Part shown: positions 11,158 through 24,288 of the stretch, piece after piece | Layout: each line of letters starts with the position of its first letter | Numbering within the stretch: the stretch's first letter is position 1 | From: Panulirus ornatus | Taxonomy: Eukaryota; Arthropoda; Malacostraca; Decapoda; Palinuridae | NCBI RefSeq assembly: GCF_036320965.1 | Contig: NC_092231.1 | Coordinates: forward strand, 27,011,894 to 27,075,893 | Direction of reading: 5' to 3' | DNA length: 64,000 nucleotides | Notes under the pieces: generated by a model | Seen by the model: the letters and a program-made list of their open reading frames with translations, nothing else | What the model was told of the DNA's origin: nothing | The model's database searches: none | Translations under genes and position numbers: made by a program

Positions 11158-11605
11158 GTTGGCAAAGAGGATATATGTGTCAGAGGTGAAGGGAACAAGA
11201 AGTGGGAAACCAAAAAGGAGGTAGAAAGATGGAGTGAAGAACGTTTTGAGCGATCAGGGCCTGGACATGCAGTAGGGTGAAAGGTGTGCACGCAATAGAG
11301 TGAATTGGAACGATGTGGTATGTTGGGGTCGACGTGCTGTCAATAGCTTGAATCAGGGGCATGTGAAACGTCCGGAGTAAACCATGGAAAGGTCTGTGGG
11401 GCCTGGATGATGATAGGGAGCTGTGTTTTCGGTGCATTACCCATGGCAGCTAGAGAATGAGTGTGAACGGATGAGCAAGTATAAATATGTATATATGTAT
11501 ATAATATGTATATGTATGTGCATGTATGTATATGAGTGAATGGGTTTTCCATTGTTTCTTGGCGCTATCTCGCTAACGTAGGGAAATGGCGATCAAGCAT
11601 AATAT
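11154..11605 (+). mobile_element. RTE-clade LINE, short 3' piece
   Basis: It begins abruptly after (TA)n with the LAKRIYVSEV.GTR segment, continues through the C-terminal codons, then a 3' UTR with the gagtgaatgggttttccattg block and the terminal hairpin form ttggcgctatctcgctaacg near 11560-11580. The tail is A/T rich. It is diverged, with stops in the coding part. Confidence 0.75.
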
Positions 11606-11630
11606 ATAAATAAGAAATATACTGTATGTA

Positions 11631-11656
11631 TGGGTGTGTGTGTGTGTGTGTGTGTG
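11631..11656. repeat. (TG)n microsatellite
   Basis: A run of about 13 TG dinucleotides downstream of the RTE tail, inside intron 5. Confidence 0.85.
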
Positions 11657-11770
11657 CGTTTCTTGTCTTCATAGAAATCTTCCGTCAATGATTATGGAGT
11701 AGGTCAATATTTTTACGTCAGATATTAAACAATATCTTCATGATACCTAACTCCATTTTACTGACCACAG

Positions 11771-12237
11771 GGTTACCATGGGTAGTGAGCGCTTGGAGAG
11801 AGAGATCTGCCATAGCTACTGGCAGTTCAGGGACATGCGACAATGACTTCTTGTTATTCACCTTTATTACCATTGTCATGTGTGCCATCCCCCTCATGGC
11901 TTTAGCTTATGCTGTCTTCCTCATGGGTATAGCTACTGCCATGTTTGTGCTGGGGATATTATGCTATTGGTGTTGTTGTGATGATGGTATAACTAGTGAT
12001 GCAGGTGTTATTGGCATTACGTATGCAACAGATACAAATAACACATTAAGTGGTATATTTTTTGGTAGTGCACATGGTGTAGCCAGTAATAGTTTGGGTG
12101 CTGGCAACTCATTAACTAAGAAGAATTTGTGTACTGATCAACACAAAGTTTGTACTGGTGTCAGTGAATCGAGTGGCAATGGTAGCTCTCACGGTAGGTC
12201 AAGGTTAGCAAAGATATTACAGAAAATAAAAACTTAA
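11771..12237 (+). CDS. Multi-pass membrane protein, terminal exon F
   Basis: Acceptor is ctgaccacag|gg, entering in phase 1 and reading 155 codons to a TAA at 12235-12237. It opens with LPWVVSAWRERSAIA, then a long hydrophobic region that probably makes two helices (FLLFTFITIVMCAIPLMAL and AVFLMGIATAMFVLGILCYW). A cysteine cluster (CYWCCCDD) at the membrane edge suggests palmitoylation (inference). A Ser/Gly/Asn-rich hydrophilic tail ends with SRLAKILQKIKT. Codon use and the absence of frame breaks differ sharply from the TE frames around it. Function is unknown. Confidence 0.68.
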
Positions 12238-12955
12238 ATAATGCATATAATAACGTAAATACAGTTTTGACCCTTATTCTTGATTGGGCTACAAGGTCAT
12301 CATAATCAGCACACTGTCGTCAGAAAGCGTCATGACATTGTTGCATATTTGATAGCTCAATCTGGCATAACTTTGGGTACTGAAAATCCATGTTTAAGAT
12401 TATCGTGCAGGCATCTCGCAAAAAGAAAATTCCCTATAATTCTGCAGCCATGGGCAGACATAGAGGAGGGCCAACTGGATGACCTAACAGAGCCCCACTT
12501 TTTAAAGAACCCAATATTTTGTATTTAATGCATTATTTGTACCATGAGTATCATGTTCATATATTTTCCCTGTGGTTTGATGGAGAAAGCAAAGTAAAAG
12601 TGAAATCGGAAATGACAGTCTTGCTTGTGTCATGAAAATTAAGCCTTTAAATACAGAAGCCCCAAATGACTCTGGCTCGGGACAAACCTTCCGAAGGATT
12701 TCTGAGCTTAACAATTATTGACTGGACTCGGCTTGTATTTACAGTGAATGACCACCAATGCATTTAAAAATTAGACATCAATAACATGCACATTATAGAA
12801 CACTAACAGAAACAGACAAGAATTACCAGAAATCTACTCAGTTCCGAGTTTATTAAATATTATTCTTATCAGTTACCATTCAACCCAAACTTGTCGAAGA
12901 ACACTAGCCATCCCAAACTTATTCTAAATAAAATGGAAATGAAAAAAAAATCACC
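12238..12955. other. Convergent 3' region (putative 3' UTRs), no coding sequence recognised
   Basis: The gap between the + strand stop at 12237 and the minus-strand stop at 12956, tail to tail. AATAAA on the + strand occurs at 12225-12230 (overlapping the coding end) and 12927-12932. An 82-codon open frame at 12280-12528 has no recognised domain. Confidence 0.4.
12849..12854 (-). promoter_or_regulatory. Possible poly(A) signal for the minus-strand exon
   Basis: The + strand TTTATT reads AATAAA on the minus strand, about 100 nt downstream of the minus-strand stop at 12956. The position is plausible but the hexamer is common in AT-rich DNA. Confidence 0.3.
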
Positions 12956-13130
12956 TTAATTAGAGCTATCCTTCACGCTATCCGTTCGCCTTTCTTGTGC
13001 TTGTGAAACAACCCACAGTATATGTCCCAAGACACCTGCTGTCAGAACAGGTGCTGCTATATCCTCCTTTCTTACGGATAGTAAAACTAATTTTGCAGCC
13101 ACTACGCTGTAAAGTTGCTCCCCTGAAAGC
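12956..13130 (-). CDS. Probable terminal exon of a minus-strand gene, unrecognised
   Basis: On the minus strand a good acceptor (ggtttgtacag|g) opens a 57-codon frame ending in TAA at 12956-12958. The product is well-formed: an amphipathic then hydrophobic stretch (YSVVAAKLVLLSV, then APVLTAGVLGHILWVVSQ) and a charged tail (AQERRTDSVKDSSN). It lacks the repeat signatures seen elsewhere. No upstream exon was found by eye, and I cannot name the family. It could be a chance frame; the acceptor, composition and convergent position support it. Confidence 0.4.
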
Positions 13131-15969
13131 CTGTACAAACCCTCCCCATGAGGTCATGGGCTATGAAACATGTATGCTACATATATGATGTGAAATCACT
13201 GAGTGGCGCCTTGGCCAGAGACATCTATTTCTTCAGTGGCTCTGGTGCCCCCTTCAGGAAACTACACCTTCTTCGTAAATGCCTAGATCTACAACTGGTG
13301 AGACATGGTATCAATACCTGACACAAACTGACGTTTTATTTCAAGTTCACATACATTACTTATTCAATATTAATAGGACAATTTCCAAATCTGAAGCAAA
13401 CTACCATCACGCTTTACTTGGGTCCCCTGAACAACATAACATTATTTTCAAGTGCCAATGACAGCTACGTTACCTTGATAACCCCATGAAACCCTTTATC
13501 ACGGCCACCATAAAGTTCTAATATAACGAAGGCAGGATGATAACAGCAAGCCTAACCATTAACATAAAACAACTTTGCTTTTTGTACATGATAAACTGAT
13601 GTACTCAGAGATGGAGCACCGTTGGCACATACCTGGATATTCAACTCAAAAAACAGGCGAGGAATGCACAACTAAATTGATTATGAAACGGGTTGAAGGA
13701 GGCTAACATCAACTGAAGTTGACATCTGTTATTCATCATACCAAGAGCAAAGCCATAAAACTGGATCACAAAATCATAATGAAAATATAAAGAATTTACC
13801 ATACAAGGATGGTAAGATTTGGCATATGTCATGACACTTGAATATTCTAATTCTTTCTATGAAGGGAAAATTCTAAACACATGAATTAAGAAGTAAAAGA
13901 CAACTGACATAAAGAAACTTATAAGAATAATTTTGTAGCCCAGCTAATGATATTGTCCTAGGACGGATGAAGGAAAAATATGACAATTTCAGAGCTGTGG
14001 TTTGGGAGGGAACAGATGATGAACATAGTTTATTAAGTTGGTGAATCAAAGGACACTTTTGAAGTTTATATAAAAAACTGAAGGTTATGAATATTACAAA
14101 ATATTGATTCGGTACTAGAAAGAGCAGGAATCAAAATTCAGTATTCAAAAATTCAAAAGTGCAAAATCGTAGACATGGTACACAGCTTGCTCGATCAGCT
14201 GACAAGAAAAATATATGTTTTTTCCCTGGGTCACATAAGACACTATATAAGCAACAGTGAATTCCCACTGATCATGGCGGTACAATCAGAGGACACATCA
14301 TTATTCTTCATTCCAACTTCATGAGAGTTTGCTCTCCATGAAAGACAGTTATAAACAAACTTTACACTACAAGGCCATCGTACTTCAGCTGAAAAGAAAA
14401 CAAGCAAAAGTTTATATGTTCTATCCTGACCCTGCTTAACAAAATAATTTTATGATGGAAATCATGACAGAAATGCCCAGGATGATGTTACTGGTATACA
14501 TGAGGTGCTGAAATTTATCATATGCATGTTGACCGATCAACTATCGATAAAAGAAAAACAACACTGGGAGTGCAAATCTCCACCTAAAGGAATGGCAGGA
14601 AGAAATCGTTTGTCAGTCAGAGTTCCGTAGATGAAAACATAATTTCCTTCATAATGAAAAGAGGGCGAAAAGTGAAAAACTCTTTTACTTCGACAATCTA
14701 TAAGTAATAGCCTCCTCCATAAATATATATCACATAACCTTATTTGGTAGTGTGACTCGTCTAAGATTTCGTTCTTTATATGTGGTTAGTTTAAGTTAGG
14801 ACTGTTTTTCTTTTGACCCTAAGACACTACCGCCACGTGTTAGCAATGATTCAACTGCCCTTGGGTCTAACATACCCATTGAGGACAAAAAAGTTCTAAT
14901 TGCAATTGAAAAAAGTACATGAACTTTAAGCTTTCCCTTACTTTAATAAGATAAAACTTCGAAAACTGATACGAAAAAGTCAAAAGTCAACATAACACAA
15001 ACTATTCACAATAAGGACTTCATTTGAGGTATCCAATCTCCATACAACCTGCTGACAGATGCAGAGCTTCCCTGCATTACTATGATCTGTAGGCCACTGA
15101 TCATTTACAAGTTATTTATACATAAACACACTATCCATGACTCTACCAGACACAAAGAAGGAGCAGGTTCACAGAGTGATACACCCACAACGATGTATGA
15201 ACACGAACTGTAGTTAAAAGGCCCATGTGATGACCATACTTGGAAACACCCCACAGAAGTTTGAGAATCGTCGGGTCTAACAGACCCAATGATAAGTGTT
15301 TTAGGGTTCTTTGTATATATTGTCTACTGTAGTTTCTTGGTGTTAAGTATTTGCATTAGTGTAATCATTAATATTTCTTTTAAAATTGTTGTATAGTTTT
15401 AACCGATTGATTTTTCGCCCTGTATATCGAGTTTCAACTACTATTCTCCTTACAATCAAGTTGTGTTTTTTATCATTAATTGAATCAGTTGCATAAGTTA
15501 ACCAACAAAATGCTTTGTTCATTTGTTACGTGTTTTCCTTGTTTAGTGTGGACCTGATAAAACTAGTCCCCAAATATCATGGTTTCTCTTAATATTCCAA
15601 TAACTACTGTCATGAAGCTATTCCTAATATATCCATAACTACAACCGTTGAAACAATGCATTACAGCACGAAAACAAGTACATCTAAACATGTTATCTTT
15701 CACAGCTCAACATTTTTGATATATCATCACGCTAATTTTTACAAAACTGCACGACATTGGAGCATGCTAAACGTGATATGGCATTATGTTACCTGGTGGG
15801 CCTCTACAAAATATGCTGTGAATTTCATGATCAGCAATTACACCTTTATGAAGAAAAAATTCTCTCTCCTTTATTGACAGACACCAAGTGTAGATATGGT
15901 GGACTTGGACCATGAAAGACCTGGCGGTAACCGTTGTTCCTATCCTTTCAACAGTCAACATATCCTGTA
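13131..15969. other. AT-rich non-coding stretch, nothing recognised
   Basis: No convincing exon, transposable-element domain or RNA gene was found on either strand. It could be intron of the minus-strand gene ending at 12956. Confidence 0.5.
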
Positions 15970-16735
15970 GAACGGAGGCCGAGTACAGGGGGTAAGCTCC
16001 TAGCGCAGGGTAATAAAGGGGGGACCAGCTCCCAGCACAGGGAATACAAAGAGTCCCAGCTCCCAGCAAAGGGAGATTGAGAGGCCCACCTGCTAGCACA
16101 AAGGGATAAAAGGAAAGCCTAGCTTTCACACACGGGGATACAGGGAAACCCAGCTCCCAGCACAGCGGGGATACAGAAAGTCCCAGCTCCTAGCACAGCG
16201 GAGATAGAGGAAGTCCCAGCTCCCAGCACAGGGATACAAGGAAGCCTAGCTCTTACGCACAGTGATACAAGAAGACCCAGCTCCCAGCACAAGGGGGATA
16301 CAGGGAGGCCCATCTCCTAGCACAGGGGGATACAGGGACACCCAGCACACAAGGATGCAGGGAAGCCTAGCTCCCAAAAGGGGATACAAGGAGGCCCAGC
16401 TCCCATTAGAGGGAGATACAGGCATGCCCAGCTTCCAGTAGAAGGGGATACAAGGAGGCCCAGATCCCAGTAGAAGGAGATACAGGCAGGCCCAACTCCC
16501 AGTAGAAAGGGACACAGGGAGGTCCAGCTCCCAATAGAAGGGGATACAAGGAGGCCCAGATCCAGCAGAAGAGGATACAAGGAGGCTCAGCTCCCAGTAG
16601 AAGGGGATACAAGGAGGCCCAGCTCCCGGTAGATGAGGATACAGGCAGGCCTAGCTCCCATAGAGGGGGATATGAGGAGGCCCAGCTCCCAGAAGAAGGG
16701 GATACAAGGAGGCCCAGCTCCCAGTAAATGGGGAG
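15970..16735. repeat. Minisatellite, unit about 30-34 bp, roughly 24 copies
   Basis: Tandem array of imperfect units built on cccagctcccagnanaggg followed by gatacaaggaggc. Units drift in length and sequence along the array. The left part favours 'agcacaggg' and the right part 'agtagaagggg', so the array has at least two unit subtypes. Frames through it encode periodic peptides (ELGLPVSP-like on the minus strand), which are by-products of the repeat. Confidence 0.9.
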
Positions 16736-16899
16736 TTTGAATGTTCTTCTTTTGATGATGATATTGGCATGGGGAGTAAATGTCATGTGATGCCTAGAAT
16801 GGTTGGTGTTTTGTTCAATGCGAGAGATTGTCCATTCAAGGTGACTGGAGGGTGTGAGCTGGATTTATGTCCGTCTCAGGTTAAAAGAGTGATTGAACA

Positions 16900-17520
16900 C
16901 TTTTTGAGATGCAAACATTCTGTTCTAGTTAAACAAATGTTCCAATTGTGTAAAGTAGTAATTACCTATTTCCACTGTATGTGGAAGGATTTCTACTTTG
17001 GTGGGGCTCCATCTCTTGAACATCTTACTACCATACTTAAATTTCTTTATGCTGTCTGTAGTATCCTCAGTCATTCTAATCCATTCATCCATGCTCTAAA
17101 ACTGTAAAAGTACTTCTTTACATCTTTATTTTACAAGTTTCTTCCCTAATTCAACTGCATGTCCTTTGGTTGCTCTCTCCCTACATTTCTCAAAGAACTA
17201 TTCATTTTCATATCTTCGATCTGTTTTGAAAACTTGAGAGGCTGTGATTGGGTCACCCCTTACTGTTTTCTCTTCCAGGGTGGGAAAATCCTATGCCTCT
17301 GGCTTTTCCCTACAAAGCAGCCCTCTTATTCTGGTACTATCTTTGTTGCCCTCCTCTATTTGCCCTTTGTGCTTCTTTAGGCGTGATGACCAACCTTGAG
17401 AAGCATGCTCCAGTTCTAGCCTTTTTTGCAGGATATGTACAGCTTGCTAAATATTTCCTTATCCATAAACTAGAAAGCTATTTCAATACCAGTGAACCTT
17501 TTGTTTAAGAGAGTTGAGCT
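16900..17520 (-). mobile_element. CR1/L2-like LINE fragment, RT C-terminal part
   Basis: On the minus strand a decayed frame has the pattern of the CR1-like RT end: a FMDKEIFSKLYIS block near 17430-17480, a GDPITASQVFK block near 17215-17260, and a KDVKKYFYSFRAWMNGLE block near 17070-17130, equivalent to the usual RRGD...KYFF..R...WN.L motifs. Stops interrupt it. A related piece with a KYMNKEIFSKL motif is at 49.1-49.6 kb. Confidence 0.55.
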
Positions 17521-17689
17521 GAGTGTTTTTACACATCACTTGGTCTTTACAAAGGACATACTACACCTGAGTGAACTGGTTGTTGTGCATTTTAGTGGGC
17601 TCCTGAACAAGTCTTCATGTGTGTTTTGGTCAAAAAAGGCTGCCCATGTCAAGAAATGCCATTCCCTCCCTAGATGCTTCTCACATCTC

Positions 17690-18440
17690 AAGTCATATAT
17701 AAAAACATCTTATGTTAATGTATACAGCATATCTCACAAATTTTTAGAGTTAGAAACAATTTCACTCGAAGAAAATTATATGACTGGCATTTCTGAATCT
17801 TGGTTAGTGTCAAAAGCACAGACTTTCTTGCCAAATATACAATTCAAGGGTTCAACATATTAGATGCTGATAGAGGAATTACAACATATGGTGGTGTCTT
17901 GCTTTTAGGTAAGGTTCATCTTCCTTGCCAATTATACAATTCAAGGGTTCAACATATTAGATGCTGATAGAGGAATTATAACATATGGTGGTGTCTTGCT
18001 TTTAGGTAAGGTCATCTTAATCCAATGCTGAAAATTTTTGCAGCTGTTGATAATAATGACTCCAATTTTAAAGAAATTAAAGATAAATTTTGTAAGAATA
18101 AACAGTATATTTAGTTTACAGGCCCTTGAACAGACACCAAGGGTATGATTTTACCACTAGTTGGCAGAAATCTGAAATGAGCAAAATTCAGTTATAATGG
18201 GGGATTTCAACTTATCGCATCGAAGTGGGAAAAATGTCTTTCAAGTAACTACAGGCATGGGCTCTACCTAAATTTGATACAACTGCTCCGAAACCAACCC
18301 ACAACACAAACATATTGGATTTAGTTCTAAGTACAACTAAGAATCTTGTGTTAAATGTTGAAAATGGACAAACAATTGGGACTTAAGTACCTTGACAACC
18401 ATTAGGATTATGTTCCTGGACTATCCCATCATTGACAAAG
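17690..18440 (+). mobile_element. CR1/L2-like LINE fragment, endonuclease part
   Basis: Sense-strand decayed AP-endonuclease: ISESWL near 17790 (catalytic Glu motif), ILDADRGITTYGGVLL near 17860-17905 (the R-DR...GGV loop), VIMGDFNLS near 18195-18220 (Asp-Asn motif) and a NILDLVLSTT-like block near 18312-18340. It has frameshifts and a 97-bp internal tandem duplication. Together with the antisense RT end at 16900-17520 it could be one 5'-inverted insertion. Confidence 0.6.
17827..18018. repeat. 97-bp tandem duplication inside the CR1-like fragment
   Basis: The block starting cttgccaaatatacaattc at 17827 recurs starting at 17924 with only a few differences, through taaggt...catctt. Two copies. 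Confidence 0.9.
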
Positions 18441-18740
18441 CACAGGGCCTTTGTGGCAGTGATGCTTGAAATATATAAGTCCTTTATCAAGCACTTTAAG
18501 GTTAAAGGTAAGCATCTTAAACTTCAAAACCATCATGTATATTCTATAAAAATGCAAAGAAAAAATGTATAAAACTATAGAGTAATAATACAACACAATG
18601 GCAGTACAGGGACTTCTCAATTTATGTAATAGTTACACTCTCAAAAACGTTTGCATATGTCAAATAATGTAAGTAATGGAGATTAGGGGGTTTAGTTATC
18701 AAAAAAACACTGAATATTATACCAGTGAAAAATTACTTGC
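18441..18740. other. AT-rich spacer, no gene seen
   Basis: No recognisable element between the CR1-like fragment and the antisense RTE copy. Confidence 0.4.
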
Positions 18741-19200
18741 TGCCTTCATCCATTCCTGCCACCGCCCTGCCACACATAAAATAGCACACAGACACACACA
18801 CGCACACCCGGCACATGCAATAGGTAGTGCTAGGAAAAGACAAAAAAGGCCACATTTGTTGACACTCAGTCTCTACCTGTCATGTGTAATGCTTTGAAAC
18901 CACAGCTGTCTTTCCACATCCAGGCCCCACAAAACTTTCCATGGTTTACCCCAGATGCTTCACATGCCCTGGTTCAATCCATTGACAGCACGTCCAACCC
19001 AGTATACCACATCGTTCCTATTCACTCTATTCCCTGTACGCCTTTCACCCTTCTGTATTCAGGACCCGATCGCTCAAAATCTTTTTCACTCCATCCTTCC
19101 ACCTCCAATTTGGTCTCCCACTTCTCGTTCCCTCTACCTCTGACACATATATCCTCTTTGTCAGTCTTTCCTCACTCATTCTCACCATGTGACCAAACCA
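18741..19200 (-). mobile_element. RTE-clade LINE, 3' end fragment with part of a long 3' UTR
   Basis: On the minus strand: C-terminal codons from the GHMVRM...ERLTK segment (near 19160-19190) through the PNWRWKDGV-like block to the stop, then the long-type 3' UTR (gacagg.agagactgagtgt near 18862-18882), which is truncated before the terminal hairpin. It sits head to head with the + copy starting at 19201. Confidence 0.8.
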
Positions 19201-20735
19201 GGTGTTTGCTATGAAGAATGTATGTGAGAAATACTTAGAAAAACAAATGGATTTGTATTTATGGATCCGGAGAAGGCATATGATAAGAGTTGATAGAAAT
19301 GCTCTGTGGAAGGTATAAAGAGTATATGTTGTGGGAGGTCAATTGCGAGAAGCAGTGAAATGTTTCTGTCGAGGATGTAAGGCATGTGTACGAGTAGAAG
19401 GAAACGAAAGGGATTGGCTCCTAGTGAACGTCAGTTTGCAGAAAGAGTGCGTCATATCTCCATGGTTGTTTAGTTTGTTTATGGACGGGGTTGTTAGGGA
19501 GGTGAATGCAAGAGTTCTGGAGAAAGGGGCAAGTATGCAGTCTGTTGTGGATGAGAGGGCTTGGGAAGTGAGTCAGTTGCTGTTCACTGATGATACAGCT
19601 TTGGTGGCTGAATTGGGCGAGAAACTGCAGATGCTGGTGACTGAGATTGGTAAAGTGTGTGAAAGAAAGCTGAGAGTAAATGTGGGACAATTCAATTGGG
19701 AGGTAAATTTGATTGGAGAAAAACTGGAGGAAGTGAAATGTTTTTATGCATCTGGGAGTGGATTTGGCAGTGGATGGAACCATGGAAGCTGAAGTGAGTC
19801 ACCGGGTGGGGGAAGGGGCGATGGTTCTAGGAACGTTGAAGAACATGTGGAAAGTGAGAACGTTATCTCAGAGAGCAAAAATGTGTATGTTTTAAGGAAT
19901 AGTGGTTTCAACCATGTTATATGGTTGTGAGGTATGGGCTATAGATAGGGTTGTCTGGAGGAGGGTGGATGTGTTGGAAATGAGATGTTTGATGACAATA
20001 TGAGGTGTGAGGTGGTTTGATTAAGTAATGAGAAGGTAAGAGAGCTGTGTGGTAATAAAAAGAGTGTAATTAAAAGAGCCAAGAAGGGTGTATTGAAATG
20101 GTTTGGTCACATGGAGAGAATGAGTAAGGAAAGATTGACAAAGAGGATATATGTGTTGCAGGTGCAGGGAATGAGAAGTGGGAGACCAAAATGGAGGTGG
20201 AAAAATGGAGTGAAAAAGATTCTGAGCAATCGGGGCCTGAACATGCAAGAGGGTGAAAGGCATGCAAGGAGCAGAGTGAATTGGAACGATGTGGCATACC
20301 GGGGTTGACGTTCTGCCAATGGATTGAGCCAGGGCATGTGAAGTGTCTGGGGTAAACAATGGAAAGATTTGTGGGGCCTGGATATGGAAAGGGAGCTATG
20401 GTTTTGGTGCATTAGACATGACAGCTAGAGACTGAGTGTGAAGGAATGGCCTATGTTGTCTTTTCCTAGTACGACCACGCATGCAAGCGGGGGAAGTGGG
20501 GTGCCATTTCATATGTGGCAGGATGGTGGTGGGAATGGATGGATGAAGGTAGCATGTATGAATATGTAAAGGTGTATATATGTATATGTCTATGTATGTA
20601 TATATATGTATACACTGAAATGTATATGTGTGTATGTGTGGGCGTTTATGTATATACATGTGTATGTGGGTGGGTTGGGCCATTCTTTCCTCTGTAACCT
20701 TGCGCTGCCTCACTAACGCGGGAGACAGTGACAAA
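19201..20735 (+). mobile_element. RTE-clade LINE, older copy, RT second half plus long 3' UTR
   Basis: It starts within RT at the VFAMKNVCEKYLEKQMDL block, continues with GCKACVRVEG near 19375-19400, a Q-KECVISPWLFSLFMDGV block near 19435-19490, and QLLFTDDTALVAE near 19575-19612 (FADD reads FTDD). The C-terminal tail (GHMERMSKERLTKR near 20108-20150) and the long 3' UTR follow, closing with ttgcgctgcctcactaacg near 20700-20718. Because this copy reaches its own 3' end, it and 18741-19200 are separate insertions, not one inverted element. Confidence 0.85.
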
Positions 20736-20748
20736 GTATGAAAAATAG

Positions 20749-20751
<3 letters not shown>

Positions 20752-20792
<41 letters not shown>
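20752..20792. repeat. (TA)n microsatellite
   Basis: TA tract joining the tails of two convergent elements: RTE + (ending 20735) and SINE-like minus (starting 20793). Confidence 0.9.
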
Positions 20793-20802
<10 letters not shown>

Positions 20803-21029
20803 TTTTAAACTATTTGCCATTTCCCGCGTTAGCGAGGTAGCGTTAAGAACAGAGGACTGGGCCTTTTTTGGAATATCCTCACCTGGCCCCCTCTGTTCCT
20901 TCTTTTGGAAAATAAAAAAAAAAAAACGAGAGGGGAGGATTTCCAGCCCCCAGCACCCTCCCCTTTTAGTCGCCTTCTACGACACGCAGGGAATACGTGG
21001 GAAGTATTCTTAATCCCCTATCCCCAGGG

Positions 21030-21031
<2 letters not shown>
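20793..21031 (-). mobile_element. Composite SINE-like element, full-length copy
   Basis: Minus-strand copy with the same layout as 791-1030: T-run (reverse of the A tail), hairpin end (ccatttcccgcgttagcgag), the inverted-repeat core (aagaacagaggactgggcc near 20843-20862), then the LINE-derived head finishing at ctatccccagggata. (TA)n tracts lie on both sides. Confidence 0.75.

Positions 21032-21070
<39 letters not shown>
21032..21070. repeat. (TA)n microsatellite
   Basis: TA tract between two SINE-like copies. Confidence 0.9.
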
Positions 21071-23091
<2,021 letters not shown>

Positions 23092-24270
23092 TTAGAAGCA
23101 CTGAAAAGTTTTTATCGAGGATGTATGGCATGTGTACGTGTAGGAAGAGAGGAAAGTGATTGGTTCTCAGTGAATGTAGGTTTGCGGCAGGGGTGTGTGA
23201 TGTCTCCATAGTTGTTTAATTTGTTTTAGGGAGGTAAATGCAAGAGTTTTGGAAAGAGGGGCAAGTATGAAGTCTGTTGGGGATGAGAGAGCTTGGGAAG
23301 TGAGTCAGTTGTTGTTCGCTGATGATACAGCACTGGTGGCTGATTCATGTGAGAAACTGCAGAAGCTGGTGACTGAGTTTGGTAAAGTGTGTGAAAGAAG
23401 AAAGTTAAGAGTAAATGTGAATAAGAGCTAGGTTATTAGGTACAGTAGGGTTGAGGGTCAAGTCAATTGGGAGGTAAGTTTGAATGGAGAAAAACTGGAG
23501 GAAGTAAAGTGTTTTAGATATCTGGGAGTGGTTCTGGCAGCGGATGGAACCATGGAAGCAGAAGTGGATCATAGGGTGGGGGAGGGGGCGAAAATCCTGG
23601 GAGCCTTGAAGAATGTGTGGAAGTCGAAAACATTATCTCGGAAAGCAAAAATGGGTATGTTTGAAGGAATAGTGGTTCCAACAATGTTGTATGATTGCAA
23701 GGCGTGGGCTATGGATAGAGTTGTGCGCAGGAGGATGGATGTGCTGGAAATGAGATGTTTGAGGACAATGTGTGGTGTGAGGTGGTTTGATCGAGTAAGT
23801 AACGTAAGGGTAAGAGAGATGTGTGGAAATAAAAAGAGCGTGGTTGAGAGAGCAGAAGAGGGTGTTTTGAAATTGTTTGGGCACATGGAGAGAATGAGTG
23901 AGGAAAGATTGACCAAGAGGATATATGTATCGGAGGTGGAGGGAACGAGGAGAAGTGGGAGACCAAATTGGAGGTGGAAAGATGGAGTGAAAAAGATTTT
24001 GTGTGATCGGGGCCTGAACATGCAGGAGGGTGAAAGGAGGGCAAAGAATAGAGTGAATTGGATCGATGTGGTATACCTGGGTTGACGTGCTGTCAGTGGA
24101 TTGAATCAGGGCATGTGAAGCGTCTGGGGTAAACCATGGTAAGCTGTGTAGGTATGTATATTTGCGTGTGTGGACGTATGTATATACATGTGTATGGGGG
24201 TGGGTTGCGCCATTTCTTTTGTCTGTTTCCTTGCGCTACCTTGCAAACGCGGGAGACAAAAAAAAAAAAT
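23092..24270 (+). mobile_element. RTE-clade LINE, 3' half of the twin-primed copy
   Basis: It resumes at LEALKSFYRGCMACVRVG, so about 30 nt around KSFYRG are present in both halves. It then has LRQGCVMSP near 23180-23210, QLLFADDTALVADS near 23305-23350 and the C-terminal tail to the stop at 24083-24085. A deletion near 23220 (the LFMDGV block) and a stop in the KS.VIRYSRV segment near 23430 break the frame. The 3' UTR is the short type. The A tail runs straight into TA and the next RTE copy. Confidence 0.85.
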
Positions 24271-24288
24271 ATATATATATATATATAT

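Larger units (their letters stand above)
7287..11770 (+). other. Intron 5, largely filled by RTE copies
   Basis: Intron between exons E and F. From 7795 to 11605 it is mostly sense-oriented RTE sequence (three pieces), followed by a (TG)n tract. The first 500 bases show no gene. Sense-oriented LINEs in an intron could supply cryptic poly-A or splice sites (inference). Confidence 0.5.

Noticed and set aside
16119..16786. Minus-strand open frames with periodic Pro/Leu/Trp peptides (ELGLPVSP-like)
   Set aside because: They are translations of the 30-bp-class minisatellite; several frames are open because of the repeat composition.
18741..20735. A twin-primed RTE at 18.7-20.7 kb
   Set aside because: Both halves contain the element's C-terminal end, and the + copy reaches its own 3' tail, so they are two head-to-head insertions.
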